Below are positions 54,898 through 64,000 of a stretch of 64,000 bases of DNA, one piece after another. Location of the stretch: assembly GCF_000225345.1 (NCBI RefSeq), contig NC_015977.1, positions 971,001 through 1,035,000 of the forward strand, in the 5' to 3' direction. Positions within the stretch are counted from its first letter, which is position 1; each line of letters begins with the position of its first letter. Below the pieces are notes generated by a model. It ran no database searches. It was given only the letters and a program-made list of their open reading frames with translations, and was not told where the DNA came from. Made by a program: the position numbers and the translations under genes. The stretch comes from Roseburia hominis A2-183. Its GTDB lineage: Bacteria > Bacillota > Clostridia > Lachnospirales > Lachnospiraceae.

Positions 54898-57183
54898 ATG
54901 AATCACTTTATATATAGAAAGAAGAGAAAGATATTGCTGGCGGCAATCAGCATGGGAGTGCTTGCTGCCAGCATATCTGCTTTTCACGGCCCCGAAGCCG
55001 TATATGCGTACACGGCGACGGCGGGAACGATCAATGACGGACCGGTGAAGGTGCGCAACGCACCGGTGACCGGGGATAAGCTGACACTGCTCTATCCGGG
55101 AAATGCGGTGACAGTAACTGATGAGACGGCAGGATCAGACGGGTATACATGGTACCAGATCCAGATGTCGGATGGTGTAACCGGTTATATACGCTCGGAT
55201 TTTGTGACGCTTCAGGGCACGGATTCTTCTGCGGGACAGACGAATGCGGACAGCAGTGCAGGTGGGACAAACGGGGTGGTGCAGAACACGGAAAAAGGTG
55301 TTTATGTGCGCTCGGGAGCGGGAACGTCCTACTCTGTGGTGACAAAGGTATACAAAGGACAGGCTGTGAATGTGGGCGAGCTGGTCTCGGCGGGCGGAAT
55401 GAACTGGTACAGTGTGACGCTCGTGGTCGGAGGCGCCTCCTATTCCGGGTGGATTTGTGCGGACTATGTAGCCGTGAACGGTCAGACGTCAGACGACCAG
55501 TCGCAGGGAGAGACGACCGGTGTCACGGACAGCGAGTATGAGGCGGCGCTTGCGGCAGCGGGTTTTCCGGCAAGCTATTGCAGCGCACTGGCATCCCTGC
55601 ATCAGAAGTATCCGAACTGGCAGTTTGTGCCGGTGCAGACGGGACTTGACTGGAATACGGTGGTATCGAATGAGAGTCTGGTCGGAAGAAACCTGATCCA
55701 GAATTCCGTGAATGACGCAAGAAAATCGACGGACAGTCAGGCGTATAACTGGGAGACCAACAAGTGGTACGGGTTTGACGGGGCAAGCTGGGTGTCGGCG
55801 TCTCCGGAATATATCGCATACTGCATCGATCCCAGAAATTTTCTTAACGAGAATCAGATCTTTCAGTTTGAAACGTTGGAATATGCAGGCTATCAGAACG
55901 CAGCGGGTGTGCAGAGCGTTCTTTCCAATACATTTATGGCAGGCAATTATACCGATACGGACGGAGCGGTTCGCAGCTATGCGGATACGTTTGTGGAGAT
56001 CGGCTCCAATGTGGGCGTGAGCCCTTACCACCTGGCATCCCGCTGTAAGCAGGAGCAGGGCGTGCGGGGGACGAGCGATCTGATTTCGGGACGATATTCC
56101 AACTATGCAGGCTATTATAACTACTTTAACGTCCGTGCGTTTACGACGGGCAGCGCGTCGGCGATTGTGAACGGACTGGAATATGCGAAGTTGCAGGGAT
56201 GGAACTCCATCTACAAGTCGATTGCGGGTGGATCATCGGTTGTGGCTGATAATTATGTGAAAAAAGGGCAGAATACCATTTACTTTGAAAAATTTAACGT
56301 TGTCTATACCAATAGTCTTTACGCACATCAGTACATGACCAATGTGCAGGCGGCGATGAGTGAGGGCACCAATATGGGAAAAGCCTACACGGACAAGAAC
56401 CAGGCGTTTGTTTTCCGCATTCCGGTCTATCAGAACATGCCGGAGAGCGCAGTGACGTTTGCGGACAAGGGGAATCCGAACAACTGGCTTTCCTCGATCA
56501 CGGTGGACGGATATGCGCTGACACCGGCATTTTCCGGTGCGAATACCTCCTATTCCCTGGTCGTTCCGGACAGCGCGGCTTCGATCAATGTGGGAGCGAC
56601 GGCGGTGGCGGGAACGTCAACCGTTTCCGGTACTGGAAATTATTCGCTGAATTATGGAGATAATACGATTCAGATTACCTGCATCTCGCAGAGCGGAGAT
56701 TCGCGCACTTACACGCTGATCGTGGCAAGAGCGGGGGGCAGTGCCGGCGGAACCATTCAGGTGGCGGATGACGCGGCGATTACGCCATCCTATCCGATCG
56801 GAACCTATGTGACGGGAATTGAGCCTGGAACAAGCGCATCCACAGTCGCATCGGGAATCGGAACCCAGAACTGTACCGTAAAGATTCTGAATGCAGACGG
56901 CAGTGAGAATACACAGACGGTGGGAACGGGCAACAAGCTGGCAGTGTATGTCGGCGACACGCTCGTGCAGCAGTATGAGATTGTGGTATATGGAGATATC
57001 AACGGTGACGGAAAGGTTTCCAATCTGGATCTGGTATTGATGCAGAAACAGATCCTTGGAATTGAAAGTCAGTCCGGCAGTCGTCTGGAAGCGGCAAACG
57101 TCAGCAAGGACGGCGGTATTTCCAATAAGGATCTGGTTATTTTACAAAAACACATACTGGGAATCTCACAGATTGATCAGTGA
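54898..57183 (+). CDS. Secreted SH3/glucosaminidase-like protein with C-terminal dockerin
   Basis: A 761-residue exported protein. Order: signal peptide (1-~38, YRKKRKILLAAISMGVLAAS), SH3_3 domain (~40-110), second SH3 domain (~130-200), a glucosaminidase-like region (~215-500; CALASLHQKYPNWQFVPVQ, YHLASRCKQEQGVRG), a cadherin-like beta sandwich (PF12733, ~528-610), a spacer domain, and a type-I dockerin (~695-760) with two calcium loops, GDINGDGKVSNLDLVLMQKQ and NVSKDGGISNKDLVILQKH. It should cut or bind peptidoglycan and dock onto a cohesin. The next gene encodes a cohesin-like membrane protein 23 bp away. Start 54898 follows CAGGGAGGA. Confidence 0.85.
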   Translation: MNHFIYRKKRKILLAAISMGVLAASISAFHGPEAVYAYTATAGTINDGPVKVRNAPVTGDKLTLLYPGNAVTVTDETAGSDGYTWYQIQMSDGVTGYIRSDFVTLQGTDSSAGQTNADSSAGGTNGVVQNTEKGVYVRSGAGTSYSVVTKVYKGQAVNVGELVSAGGMNWYSVTLVVGGASYSGWICADYVAVNGQTSDDQSQGETTGVTDSEYEAALAAAGFPASYCSALASLHQKYPNWQFVPVQTGLDWNTVVSNESLVGRNLIQNSVNDARKSTDSQAYNWETNKWYGFDGASWVSASPEYIAYCIDPRNFLNENQIFQFETLEYAGYQNAAGVQSVLSNTFMAGNYTDTDGAVRSYADTFVEIGSNVGVSPYHLASRCKQEQGVRGTSDLISGRYSNYAGYYNYFNVRAFTTGSASAIVNGLEYAKLQGWNSIYKSIAGGSSVVADNYVKKGQNTIYFEKFNVVYTNSLYAHQYMTNVQAAMSEGTNMGKAYTDKNQAFVFRIPVYQNMPESAVTFADKGNPNNWLSSITVDGYALTPAFSGANTSYSLVVPDSAASINVGATAVAGTSTVSGTGNYSLNYGDNTIQITCISQSGDSRTYTLIVARAGGSAGGTIQVADDAAITPSYPIGTYVTGIEPGTSASTVASGIGTQNCTVKILNADGSENTQTVGTGNKLAVYVGDTLVQQYEIVVYGDINGDGKVSNLDLVLMQKQILGIESQSGSRLEAANVSKDGGISNKDLVILQKHILGISQIDQ

Positions 57184-57206
57184 GAGGAAGAATTGGGAGA
57201 GCAGAA

Positions 57207-59315
57207 ATGAAGAAAAAAATAGCAATGATGATGATGGCGCTTAGCCTGACATTCGGGGTTGTCGGAGTGCCGCAGACGGTATTCGCGGCGAGCGGATCAA
57301 CATCTGTCTCGGTGTCGTCAGGAAGTGTCAATATCGGTGATACGGTTACAGTTACAGTAAAAGCGAGCGGTCCATCCGGCGAAAAGGCGAATGCGACCAT
57401 GACGCTGTCTTATGATTCGAGTGTGCTGCAGTTTGTGAGTTGCAATACCACATACGGCGGAGGCGGCGGAAGCGTGATGGCGACGGGAGAAAGCTACACG
57501 GTGACATTAAAAGCTGTGAGTGCGGGAAATTCCTCCCTCTCTGTCTCTGCCAACGACGGAGTGATCTTTGACTCCAATGAGGAGATGGATTCCATGTCGG
57601 GCAGCAGTGCATCGGTCACAGTAAAGAATGCAGCAAGTACAAATACAGATTCAGGCAATAATAGTAGCAGTAACAGTGGAACCTCCAACGGAAACGGAAC
57701 ATCAGCGGGTGGAAACGGGGATTCTGCGGCGAATACTGGAGAGACAACAGGAAAACAGTCTGCGGATAATTCTCTGAAAGAGTTGACCATTTCAACGGGA
57801 ACGCTCTCGCCGGCATTTAACGGGAAAACGCTGACTTATAGTGCTACAGTGGGAAGCGATGTAACCAATATCGCCGTATCTGCCACACCGGTCAATGAAA
57901 AAGCGGTCGTGGAGTCGGTTACGGGAAATACCAATCTGAAAAGTGGAGATAACACCATTAAGATTGTAGTCAAGGCGGAAAATGGCGTGACCGCAACCTA
58001 TACCGTGAATGTGACAAAGCAGGGAACCTCGTCCGGAGAGACAACGGCATCCGATGAGGGGGAAGTGGAGACAACAGAGGAGACGGACAGCAGTGAAAAC
58101 ACGGTTACGGCAAATGGCATTTCCTATGTAATTGCAGAAAATTTTGCAACAGAGAATGTTCCTGCAGATTTTTCGGAGACAACCGTCAATTATCAGGGGG
58201 CGGATTATCGGGGCGTGAGTTATGACAAGGGATCTGTGGTCATGCTTTATCTGGTGCAGGACGGAGCGGAAGAGAGCACAGGAAGCTTCTTTGTATATGA
58301 CAGCACAAGAGATACCCTGTATCCGTTTGTAAAAATGGTCAATGGGGAACACTATGTGATAGCGCTTCTGCCACCGGTGGATTATACGATGCCGGATACG
58401 ATGCAGCAGACACAGCTTACGCTGGCGGACGGAAGTCTTGTGACGGCATATCAGGAGACCCAGGAGGAAGGGTCTGAGGTGGAATCGGAGTTCTATACCT
58501 TTTACGGAGTGAATTCTGACGGAACGGAAGGCTGGTACCAGTACGACTCCATAGAGGAGACCTATCAGCGCGTAAATACAGGGACAACTGTATCTTCCGA
58601 CGGACTGCAGGACGAGGATGCGGCCTATCTGCAGGAGGAATATCTGGCGCTGTCCGAGAAATATAAAAAAGAAAAAGCGTTTTCCAGAACCGCGATTGGC
58701 ATATTGATATTTCTGCTGGCGGTAATGGCAGTGGTACTTGTTAACCTGTTACTGCACAGGAGGGAAGCGGATAGAGATGACCTGGATGAGGATGACATTA
58801 TGGATGACGGTGTCTCAGAGCATGATGATACAGAAGAACTGCTGGATGAAAACCAGGATGATGTGATCGAGGAACCGGAAAAGGATTCCCGGAAAAAGTG
58901 GCACTGGAAGAAGCGCTCTGCTGCAGATGCCGGGGATGCAGATGAATTCGACGAACAGGAAGAGAGAGAAGAGAAAACGAAAACGCAGGAATCTGACGAT
59001 GACGCGTTCGATGATGCATTCGATGAGGATGACATCGAGGAGGAAGAGCCGCCGAAGAAGAGATTCGGTTTCTGGAAGCGGAAGTCTGACGATCTGGATG
59101 ACGATCTGTTTGATGATGACGACGCGTACGAGGATGATGACGCGTACGGGGATGACGATGACACGTATGGGGATGATGACGCGTACGGGGATGACGATGA
59201 CACGTACGGGGACAGCGATGCGCCGGACGATGAAAAAGAAAAAGTTTCAGGCGGCAAAGACCAGAAAAACAAGCAAGACGATGAGCTGGATATCATAGAT
59301 TTTAATGATCTGTAA
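57207..59315 (+). CDS. Membrane-anchored cohesin-like protein with acidic cytoplasmic tail
   Basis: A 702-residue protein. Signal peptide 1-~28; cohesin-like domain ~32-130 (SVNIGDTVTVTVKASGPSGE, MTLSYDSSVLQFVSC); Ser/Asn/Gly linker; cadherin-like domain ~190-275 (ELTISTGTLSPAFNGKTLTY); an extracellular region ~300-485; a membrane helix ~494-515 (TAIGILIFLLAVMAVVLVNL); and a ~185-residue tail very rich in Asp/Glu with short Lys/Arg/Trp patches. It sits directly after the dockerin gene and shares the cadherin-like module, so it is the probable receptor holding that protein on the cell surface. The cohesin call is by strand pattern, not by search. Confidence 0.75.
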   Translation: MKKKIAMMMMALSLTFGVVGVPQTVFAASGSTSVSVSSGSVNIGDTVTVTVKASGPSGEKANATMTLSYDSSVLQFVSCNTTYGGGGGSVMATGESYTVTLKAVSAGNSSLSVSANDGVIFDSNEEMDSMSGSSASVTVKNAASTNTDSGNNSSSNSGTSNGNGTSAGGNGDSAANTGETTGKQSADNSLKELTISTGTLSPAFNGKTLTYSATVGSDVTNIAVSATPVNEKAVVESVTGNTNLKSGDNTIKIVVKAENGVTATYTVNVTKQGTSSGETTASDEGEVETTEETDSSENTVTANGISYVIAENFATENVPADFSETTVNYQGADYRGVSYDKGSVVMLYLVQDGAEESTGSFFVYDSTRDTLYPFVKMVNGEHYVIALLPPVDYTMPDTMQQTQLTLADGSLVTAYQETQEEGSEVESEFYTFYGVNSDGTEGWYQYDSIEETYQRVNTGTTVSSDGLQDEDAAYLQEEYLALSEKYKKEKAFSRTAIGILIFLLAVMAVVLVNLLLHRREADRDDLDEDDIMDDGVSEHDDTEELLDENQDDVIEEPEKDSRKKWHWKKRSAADAGDADEFDEQEEREEKTKTQESDDDAFDDAFDEDDIEEEEPPKKRFGFWKRKSDDLDDDLFDDDDAYEDDDAYGDDDDTYGDDDAYGDDDDTYGDSDAPDDEKEKVSGGKDQKNKQDDELDIIDFNDL
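59133..59210 (+). repeat. Two tandem 39-bp coding repeats
   Basis: Units 59133-59171 and 59172-59210 differ at one base and encode DDDAYGDDDDTYG twice within the acidic tail. Such repeats change number easily by slippage. Confidence 0.85.
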
Positions 59316-59353
59316 AGACGAATGTGATATCGGACTGGAAATAGGAGGTAGCG

Positions 59354-61807
59354 ATGCAGACAGCATATACAGCAAAGGCAAAAAAGGCGATTGATATTGC
59401 AACGCGGATATCAAAGTCATTGCATCACAGTTATATCGGCACGGAGCACATACTGCTTGGCCTGTTGAAAGAGGGAACTGGTGTGGCAAGCCAGGTACTT
59501 GCCGACAATGGTGTAGAGTATGATAAGGTGCTGGAACTGATCGAGGAGCTGATTGCACCGGGGAATGCGGTTGCGGTTCTGGAGGACGGATTGTCCCCGA
59601 GAGCGGCGCATGTGCTTGAGGTATCCAAAGCGGAGGCGGCGCGTTTCCACTCGGAGAAGATTGGAACAGAACACCTTTTAATTGCGATGATCAAGGAGAC
59701 GGAATGTGTGGCGTCCAGACTGTTGAATACATTGTCTGTCAATGTGCAGAAAATGTATGTGGACACCCTGATCGCGATGGGCGAGGATGTAAGCCAGTAT
59801 AAGGATGAATTCCAGAACGGAAAACCCGGAAAGCGGAGAAATGCGGAGGGAACGCCGGCGCTGGATCAGTTTTCCAGAGATCTGACAGAACTTGCGCGCG
59901 CCGGAAAGCTCGATCCGGTGGTCGGCAGAGAGACGGAGATCGACCGCGTCATCCAGATTTTAAGCCGGAGAAGCAAGAACAATCCGTGCCTGATCGGAGA
60001 ACCCGGCGTAGGAAAAACGGCGATTGTAGAGGGAATCGCAGAGCGCATTGCGGGCGGAATGGTTCCAGATACGGTGCTTGGAAAAAGAGTGGTTTCCCTG
60101 GATCTTTCCGGGATTGTGGCAGGCTCAAAGTACAGAGGTGAATTTGAGGAGCGCATCAAGAAGGTGCTGGCAGAGGTGGCGAAAGCTGGAAACGTCCTGC
60201 TGTTCATTGATGAGATTCATACCATCATCGGGGCGGGCGGAGCGGAAGGCGCGATTGATGCATCCAACATTTTAAAACCTGCACTTGCGAGAGGCGAGGT
60301 GCAGGTGATCGGCGCGACGACCATCGAAGAGTACCGCAAATATATCGAAAAAGATGCAGCTTTGGAGCGGCGTTTCCAGCCAGTCGTTGTGGAGGAGCCG
60401 ACGGAGGAAGAAGCCATTTCCATATTAAAGGGACTGCGTGGGCAGTATGAGAGCCACCACCATGTGACGATTACGGATGAGGCCGTGGAGGCGGCAGTGC
60501 GTCTTTCCGCGCGTTACATCAACGATCGATTCCTCCCGGACAAGGCGATTGACCTGATGGATGAGGCTGCGGCAAAAGTGCGCCTTCATGTGGGCGGAGA
60601 CCCCAAGGAGGCTGCAGAACTCCGGCGGGAGATTGCGGAGTTGCAGGAGACATTGGAGGAAGCACTTTCCGGCGGAGACCTGGAAACGGCGAGGGAGTCG
60701 CAGGCAAAACGCCAGGAACTGGAAGAAAAGTTGGAAAAACTGAATACAAAGGCAAAACAGGGCGGCAGACGGCATCACCAGACCGTCGGAGAGGACGAGA
60801 TTGCCGATGTGGTGTCGGGATGGACGAAAATCCCGGTGAAGAAGCTTACAGAGGGGGAGGCTGCCAGACTCAAAAAACTGGAGGCAACCCTTCACAAGCG
60901 CGTGATCGGACAGGAGGAAGCGGTATCAGCTGTGGCGAAAGCCGTGCGGAGAGGACGCGTCGGATTAAAAGATCCCAAGCGTCCGATCGGCTCGTTCCTT
61001 TTTCTGGGACCGACCGGCGTCGGCAAGACCGAGATATCCAAGGCACTGGCGGAAGCTGTCTTTGGACAGGAGCAGGCAATGATCCGCATCGATATGTCTG
61101 AGTACATGGAGAAACACAGCGTGTCGAAAATGATCGGTTCGCCGCCTGGATATGTCGGACATGAGGACGGCGGACAGCTGAGTGAGAAAGTGCGGAGAAA
61201 TCCATACGCCGTGATTCTGTTTGACGAGATAGAGAAGGCACATCCGGATGTGTTTAATATTCTGCTGCAGGTGCTTGACGACGGACATATCACAGATTCC
61301 CAGGGAAGAAAAGTGGACTTTAAGAATACCATCATCATTATGACCTCCAACGCGGGAGCGCAGGCGATTGTGGAGCCGAAGAAGCTTGGCTTTGCTTCCG
61401 GCAATGACGAGAAGCAGAACTATGAGCGGATGAAGGGCAGCGTGATGGAGGAGGTCCGCAGAATTTTCAAACCGGAATTCCTAAACCGTATTGACGAGAC
61501 CATTGTATTCAGGGCGCTGAATAAGGACGACATGAAACAGATCGTAGGTCTGATGACAAAAGAACTGGCGAAGCGCTGTGAAACACAACTTGGCATTACA
61601 CTTGTCGTGCGCGATGCCGCAAAGCAGTACATTGTGGATAAGGCGTATGACCCGAAGTATGGAGCCAGACCGCTGCGGCGCAAGATTCAGGATGAGATTG
61701 AGGATCCGCTTGCGGAAAAACTTCTCGACGGAAGCATCCGGCGGGGTGACGAAGTGATCGTCACGACGAAGAAAAATGCAATTTTTCTGGAGTCCAAGAA
61801 AAAGTAA
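59354..61807 (+). CDS. clpC: ClpC-type AAA+ unfoldase
   Basis: An 817-residue class-I Clp ATPase: N-domain with two repeats ([39 protein letters not shown]), AAA1 with [15 protein letters not shown], a middle coiled coil (~410-470), AAA2 with [14 protein letters not shown] and the ClpP-binding loop region (LGFASGN). It unfolds proteins for ClpP. ctsR, mcsA and mcsB, which usually precede clpC, are absent; the gene follows the cohesin gene by 38 bp and has a good AGGAGG. Confidence 0.95.
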   Translation: MQTAYTAKAKKAIDIATRISKSLHHSYIGTEHILLGLLKEGTGVASQVLADNGVEYDKVLELIEELIAPGNAVAVLEDGLSPRAAHVLEVSKAEAARFHSEKIGTEHLLIAMIKETECVASRLLNTLSVNVQKMYVDTLIAMGEDVSQYKDEFQNGKPGKRRNAEGTPALDQFSRDLTELARAGKLDPVVGRETEIDRVIQILSRRSKNNPCLIGEPGVGKTAIVEGIAERIAGGMVPDTVLGKRVVSLDLSGIVAGSKYRGEFEERIKKVLAEVAKAGNVLLFIDEIHTIIGAGGAEGAIDASNILKPALARGEVQVIGATTIEEYRKYIEKDAALERRFQPVVVEEPTEEEAISILKGLRGQYESHHHVTITDEAVEAAVRLSARYINDRFLPDKAIDLMDEAAAKVRLHVGGDPKEAAELRREIAELQETLEEALSGGDLETARESQAKRQELEEKLEKLNTKAKQGGRRHHQTVGEDEIADVVSGWTKIPVKKLTEGEAARLKKLEATLHKRVIGQEEAVSAVAKAVRRGRVGLKDPKRPIGSFLFLGPTGVGKTEISKALAEAVFGQEQAMIRIDMSEYMEKHSVSKMIGSPPGYVGHEDGGQLSEKVRRNPYAVILFDEIEKAHPDVFNILLQVLDDGHITDSQGRKVDFKNTIIIMTSNAGAQAIVEPKKLGFASGNDEKQNYERMKGSVMEEVRRIFKPEFLNRIDETIVFRALNKDDMKQIVGLMTKELAKRCETQLGITLVVRDAAKQYIVDKAYDPKYGARPLRRKIQDEIEDPLAEKLLDGSIRRGDEVIVTTKKNAIFLESKKK

Positions 61808-61927
61808 AAAATTACTTAAATGTCAGTGAAATCACTGGAAATCAAAGAACAGATATTATATAATATTTTTACAAATTTACGATAAAGCAGACCGGATGAA
61901 GGAGCTGCAATATCACAGGAGGATAAG

Positions 61928-62338
61928 ATGGCCGTTATTAGTGAATTACTCCGTTCAGAGGAGGATGGAACGATCAGCTTTGGGGATTACACATTGAGCA
62001 CCAAGGCAAAGCTTGACAATTTTGAACACCAGGGAGATCTTTACAAAGTAAAGACCTGTCAGGAGATTACCAAGCTGGAGCGCAATGGCATGTTTGTATA
62101 CGAGTCTGTTCCGGGGACTGCAGTGGAGCATTTAAAAGCGACAGACACAGGAATGGAGTTTAGCGTAGAGGGCGCAGAGGACGCACAGGTTACCGTAGAG
62201 CTTGAGGATGAGGCGGAGTATGACATCGTGATCGACGGTGCAGATGCCGGCAGGATGAAGACGAATCTCGGAGGAAAGTTAAGCCTGAGCGTAGAGCTCG
62301 GCGATGCTCCGGTAAAGGTAAGCGTCCAGAAGTGCTAG
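61928..62338 (+). CDS. Protein of unknown function
   Basis: A 136-residue acidic protein, strand-rich (ISFGDYTLSTKAKLDNFEHQ; YDIVIDGADAGRMKTNLGGK), without signal peptide. Similar Lachnospiraceae proteins carry the label endosialidase, which I do not trust from this sequence. TATAAT near 61857 and CACAGGAGGATAAG precede it; CAGTGA-AA-TCACTG (61828-61841) just upstream may be a weak clpC terminator. Confidence 0.7.
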   Translation: MAVISELLRSEEDGTISFGDYTLSTKAKLDNFEHQGDLYKVKTCQEITKLERNGMFVYESVPGTAVEHLKATDTGMEFSVEGAEDAQVTVELEDEAEYDIVIDGADAGRMKTNLGGKLSLSVELGDAPVKVSVQKC

Positions 62339-62376
62339 AGCAGCCGCTTTCGCATATGACAGTTACAAGATCAGTG

Positions 62377-62405
62377 AGACCTGTCCGTATGGACAGGTCT
62401 TTGTT
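62377..62405 (+). terminator. Terminator
   Basis: AGACCTGTCC (62377-62386) / GGACAGGTCT (62391-62400) with a GTAT loop, followed by TTGTT. Separates the unknown gene from radA. Confidence 0.75.
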
Positions 62406-62514
62406 ACTCTAATAGGAAATGACGTGTTAGGTTAAAGGGCGAAAGCCGCGCTTTCTATGGAGAAAAAGCCCTGTCCGGGCAGCAGACGTGTCTGCGGGAA
62501 AGGAAGATAAGAAC

Positions 62515-63885
62515 ATGGCAAAAGGAAAAACAACAGTATACTTCTGTCAGGAATGTGGATACGAGTCGGCAAAATGGATGGGACAGTGTCCCGCATGCCA
62601 TGAGTGGAATACGTTTGTGGAGGAGACGGTTGAGAAAAAGACCGCGCGTGGGAACCGCAGCACGGATGGCAGCCGTGAGGCAAAGGCAGTTCCCCTGTCA
62701 CAGATCGAGATGACACAGGAACAGCGGGTGTCCACCGGCATGAAGGAGCTTGACCGGGTGCTTGGCGGCGGGATTGTGCAGGGATCTCTGGTGCTTGTGG
62801 GCGGAGATCCGGGAATCGGAAAATCGACGCTGCTTTTGCAGGTATGCAGGAATCTTGCGGAACATGAGGTGAAGGTGCTCTATATTTCCGGTGAGGAATC
62901 CTTGCAGCAGATCAAAATCCGGGCAGAACGCATCGGGACCTTTGGGGACAGCTTAAGCCTGCTCTGTGAGACCAATCTTGATACCATACGGCGCGTGATT
63001 GACCGGGAGAAGCCCGAGATCGTCGTGATTGACTCCATTCAGACGATGTATAATGAAGACGTCTCGTCTGCGCCGGGAAGCGTCTCACAGGTGCGGGAAT
63101 CGACCGGCACCCTGATGCAGATCGCCAAGGGACTTGGGATTTCCATTTTTATCGTCGGACATGTGACAAAGGAAGGCGTGGTGGCTGGCCCGCGTGTGTT
63201 GGAACACATGGTGGATACGGTGCTCTATTTTGAGGGGGACCGCCATGCGGCGTATCGTATTCTGCGAGGTGTGAAGAACCGTTTTGGGTCGACGAACGAG
63301 ATCGGTGTTTTTGAGATGCGCGGAGATGGCCTGACAGAGGTGGAGAACCCGTCGGAATTCATGCTGAGCGGAAAACCGGAGGGCGCCTCCGGGTCTGTTG
63401 TGGCATGCTCGATGGAAGGGACGAGACCGATCCTTCTGGAAATACAGGCGTTGGTCTGCCACAGCAATTTCGGTATGCCGAGGCGGACGGCGGCAGGAAC
63501 GGATTTTAACCGGGTAAATCTTCTGATGGCGGTTCTGGAAAAACGTCTGGGACTTTCGCTGGGGAATTGTGATGCCTATATCAATATTGCAGGTGGCATC
63601 CGGATGAATGAGCCGGCGATCGATCTTGGTCTTGTGCTGGCGATCGTCTCCAGCTATAAAGACCGCCCGATTGACGAGAAGACCATCTGCTTCGGCGAGG
63701 TGGGACTCAGCGGTGAGGTGCGCGCGGTCAGCATGGCAGAGCAGCGTGTGCTCGAGGCGAAGAAGCTTGGATTTAAGACATGTATTCTGCCGGAGGTGTG
63801 CAGGGAGAGCTTAAAGGAGATCAAAGGAATCGGTCTTGTCGGCGTGCGCACGGTTAAGGATGCGATGGATTATGTGATGCGGTAG
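62515..63885 (+). CDS. radA: DNA repair protein RadA
   Basis: A 456-residue RecA-like helicase that aids branch migration in recombination. N-terminal zinc finger [18 protein letters not shown], Walker [15 protein letters not shown], the RadA KNRFG motif in [13 protein letters not shown], and a Lon-like C-terminal domain ([20 protein letters not shown]). Start 62515 behind GGAAAGGAAG. clpC near radA is a frequent Firmicute neighbourhood. Confidence 0.96.
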   Translation: MAKGKTTVYFCQECGYESAKWMGQCPACHEWNTFVEETVEKKTARGNRSTDGSREAKAVPLSQIEMTQEQRVSTGMKELDRVLGGGIVQGSLVLVGGDPGIGKSTLLLQVCRNLAEHEVKVLYISGEESLQQIKIRAERIGTFGDSLSLLCETNLDTIRRVIDREKPEIVVIDSIQTMYNEDVSSAPGSVSQVRESTGTLMQIAKGLGISIFIVGHVTKEGVVAGPRVLEHMVDTVLYFEGDRHAAYRILRGVKNRFGSTNEIGVFEMRGDGLTEVENPSEFMLSGKPEGASGSVVACSMEGTRPILLEIQALVCHSNFGMPRRTAAGTDFNRVNLLMAVLEKRLGLSLGNCDAYINIAGGIRMNEPAIDLGLVLAIVSSYKDRPIDEKTICFGEVGLSGEVRAVSMAEQRVLEAKKLGFKTCILPEVCRESLKEIKGIGLVGVRTVKDAMDYVMR

Positions 63886-63905
63886 TCCGTGGAAGAAAAA
63901 CGAAT

Positions 63906-63960
63906 GGTTCTGAATTGTATGCACAATTAGAACAATTCAGAACCGAAAACTTTCTTTTTT
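63906..63960 (+). terminator. Hairpin after radA
   Basis: A perfect 13-bp stem GGTTCTGAATTGT (63906-63918) / ACAATTCAGAACC (63932-63944), then TTTCTTTTTT after six bases. The last bases of the window contain TTGACA (about 63980), probably the -35 of the next gene. Confidence 0.7.
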
Positions 63961-64000
63961 AAAACGGCGGAAATGTGGTTGACATTCTAAAATAATGATG

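Noticed and set aside
58625..59296. 223-residue serine-rich minus-strand frame
   Set aside because: Complement of the Asp/Glu repeat tail (GAT/GAC read as ATC/TCA/TCG); no start signals.

Overview
The window looks like a chromosome segment of an anaerobic, motile Firmicute of the Lachnospiraceae type (Roseburia-like; inferred). The reasons are an intact set of [FeFe]-hydrogenase maturases (HydE, HydG, HydF with the TM1266-type regulator), an ECF transporter, PPi-type phosphofructokinase, two chemotaxis receptors, NifS/NifU plus Rrf2 regulators instead of a full Isc/Suf set, dockerin/cohesin surface proteins, and strong AGGAGG ribosome binding sites with ATG or GTG starts. I saw no rRNA, tRNA, CRISPR array or phage genes.

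Layout. 0-5 kb: the end of an Fe-S aldo/keto reductase, an ECF transporter (S component, double ATPase, T component) and larE. 5-9 kb: a CjaA-like cysteine ABC transporter followed by the wreck of a sulfate-binding protein gene. 9-16 kb: a more A+T-rich carbohydrate cassette (LacI regulator, Gfo/Idh/MocA dehydrogenase, sugar isomerase, binding protein, RbsA/RbsC-type ABC). 16-19.4 kb: a graveyard of small gene remnants, a nitroreductase-like/PNPOx gene reduced to its two ends, a miniature inverted-repeat element, cysT broken by one amber codon, and hemB without its first quarter, followed by an intact hemL. 20.9-24 kb: nifS-nifU-unknown-two Rrf2 regulators. 24.3-29.3 kb: lepA, hemW and an amidase-deacetylase fusion that joins the two activities of CwlD and PdaA. 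29.3-33.3 kb: a repeat-rich spacer, a chemotaxis receptor, a phosphoesterase and a GtrA protein. 33.3-37.8 kb: a structured leader and the hydrogenase maturation operon. 37.9-46.7 kb: an unknown protein, a cytidylate-kinase-like protein, an alanine:Na+ symporter, a second chemotaxis receptor, a DUF368/PopT lipid carrier transporter and a heterodimeric ABC exporter. 46.7-54.1 kb: two related ~0.5-kb giant hairpins bracket a GntR regulator, an acyltransferase/zinc-ribbon/esterase cassette, PPi-phosphofructokinase and a radical-SAM activase. 54.2-64 kb: small proteins, a secreted dockerin protein next to a membrane-anchored cohesin-like protein, clpC, an unknown protein and radA.

Four signals stand out. 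(1) A natural fusion of cortex-type amidase and muramic-lactam deacetylase. (2) An adjacent dockerin/cohesin pair that share a cadherin-like module and would form a small non-cellulosomal cell-surface complex. (3) A family of large palindromic elements with compensatory base changes between copies. (4) A conserved TACTT-N12-AAGTA dyad in front of both the cysteine transporter and the broken sulfate permease, which points to one sulfur regulator, in a locus where sulfate uptake and tetrapyrrole genes are decaying by small deletions and a point mutation.
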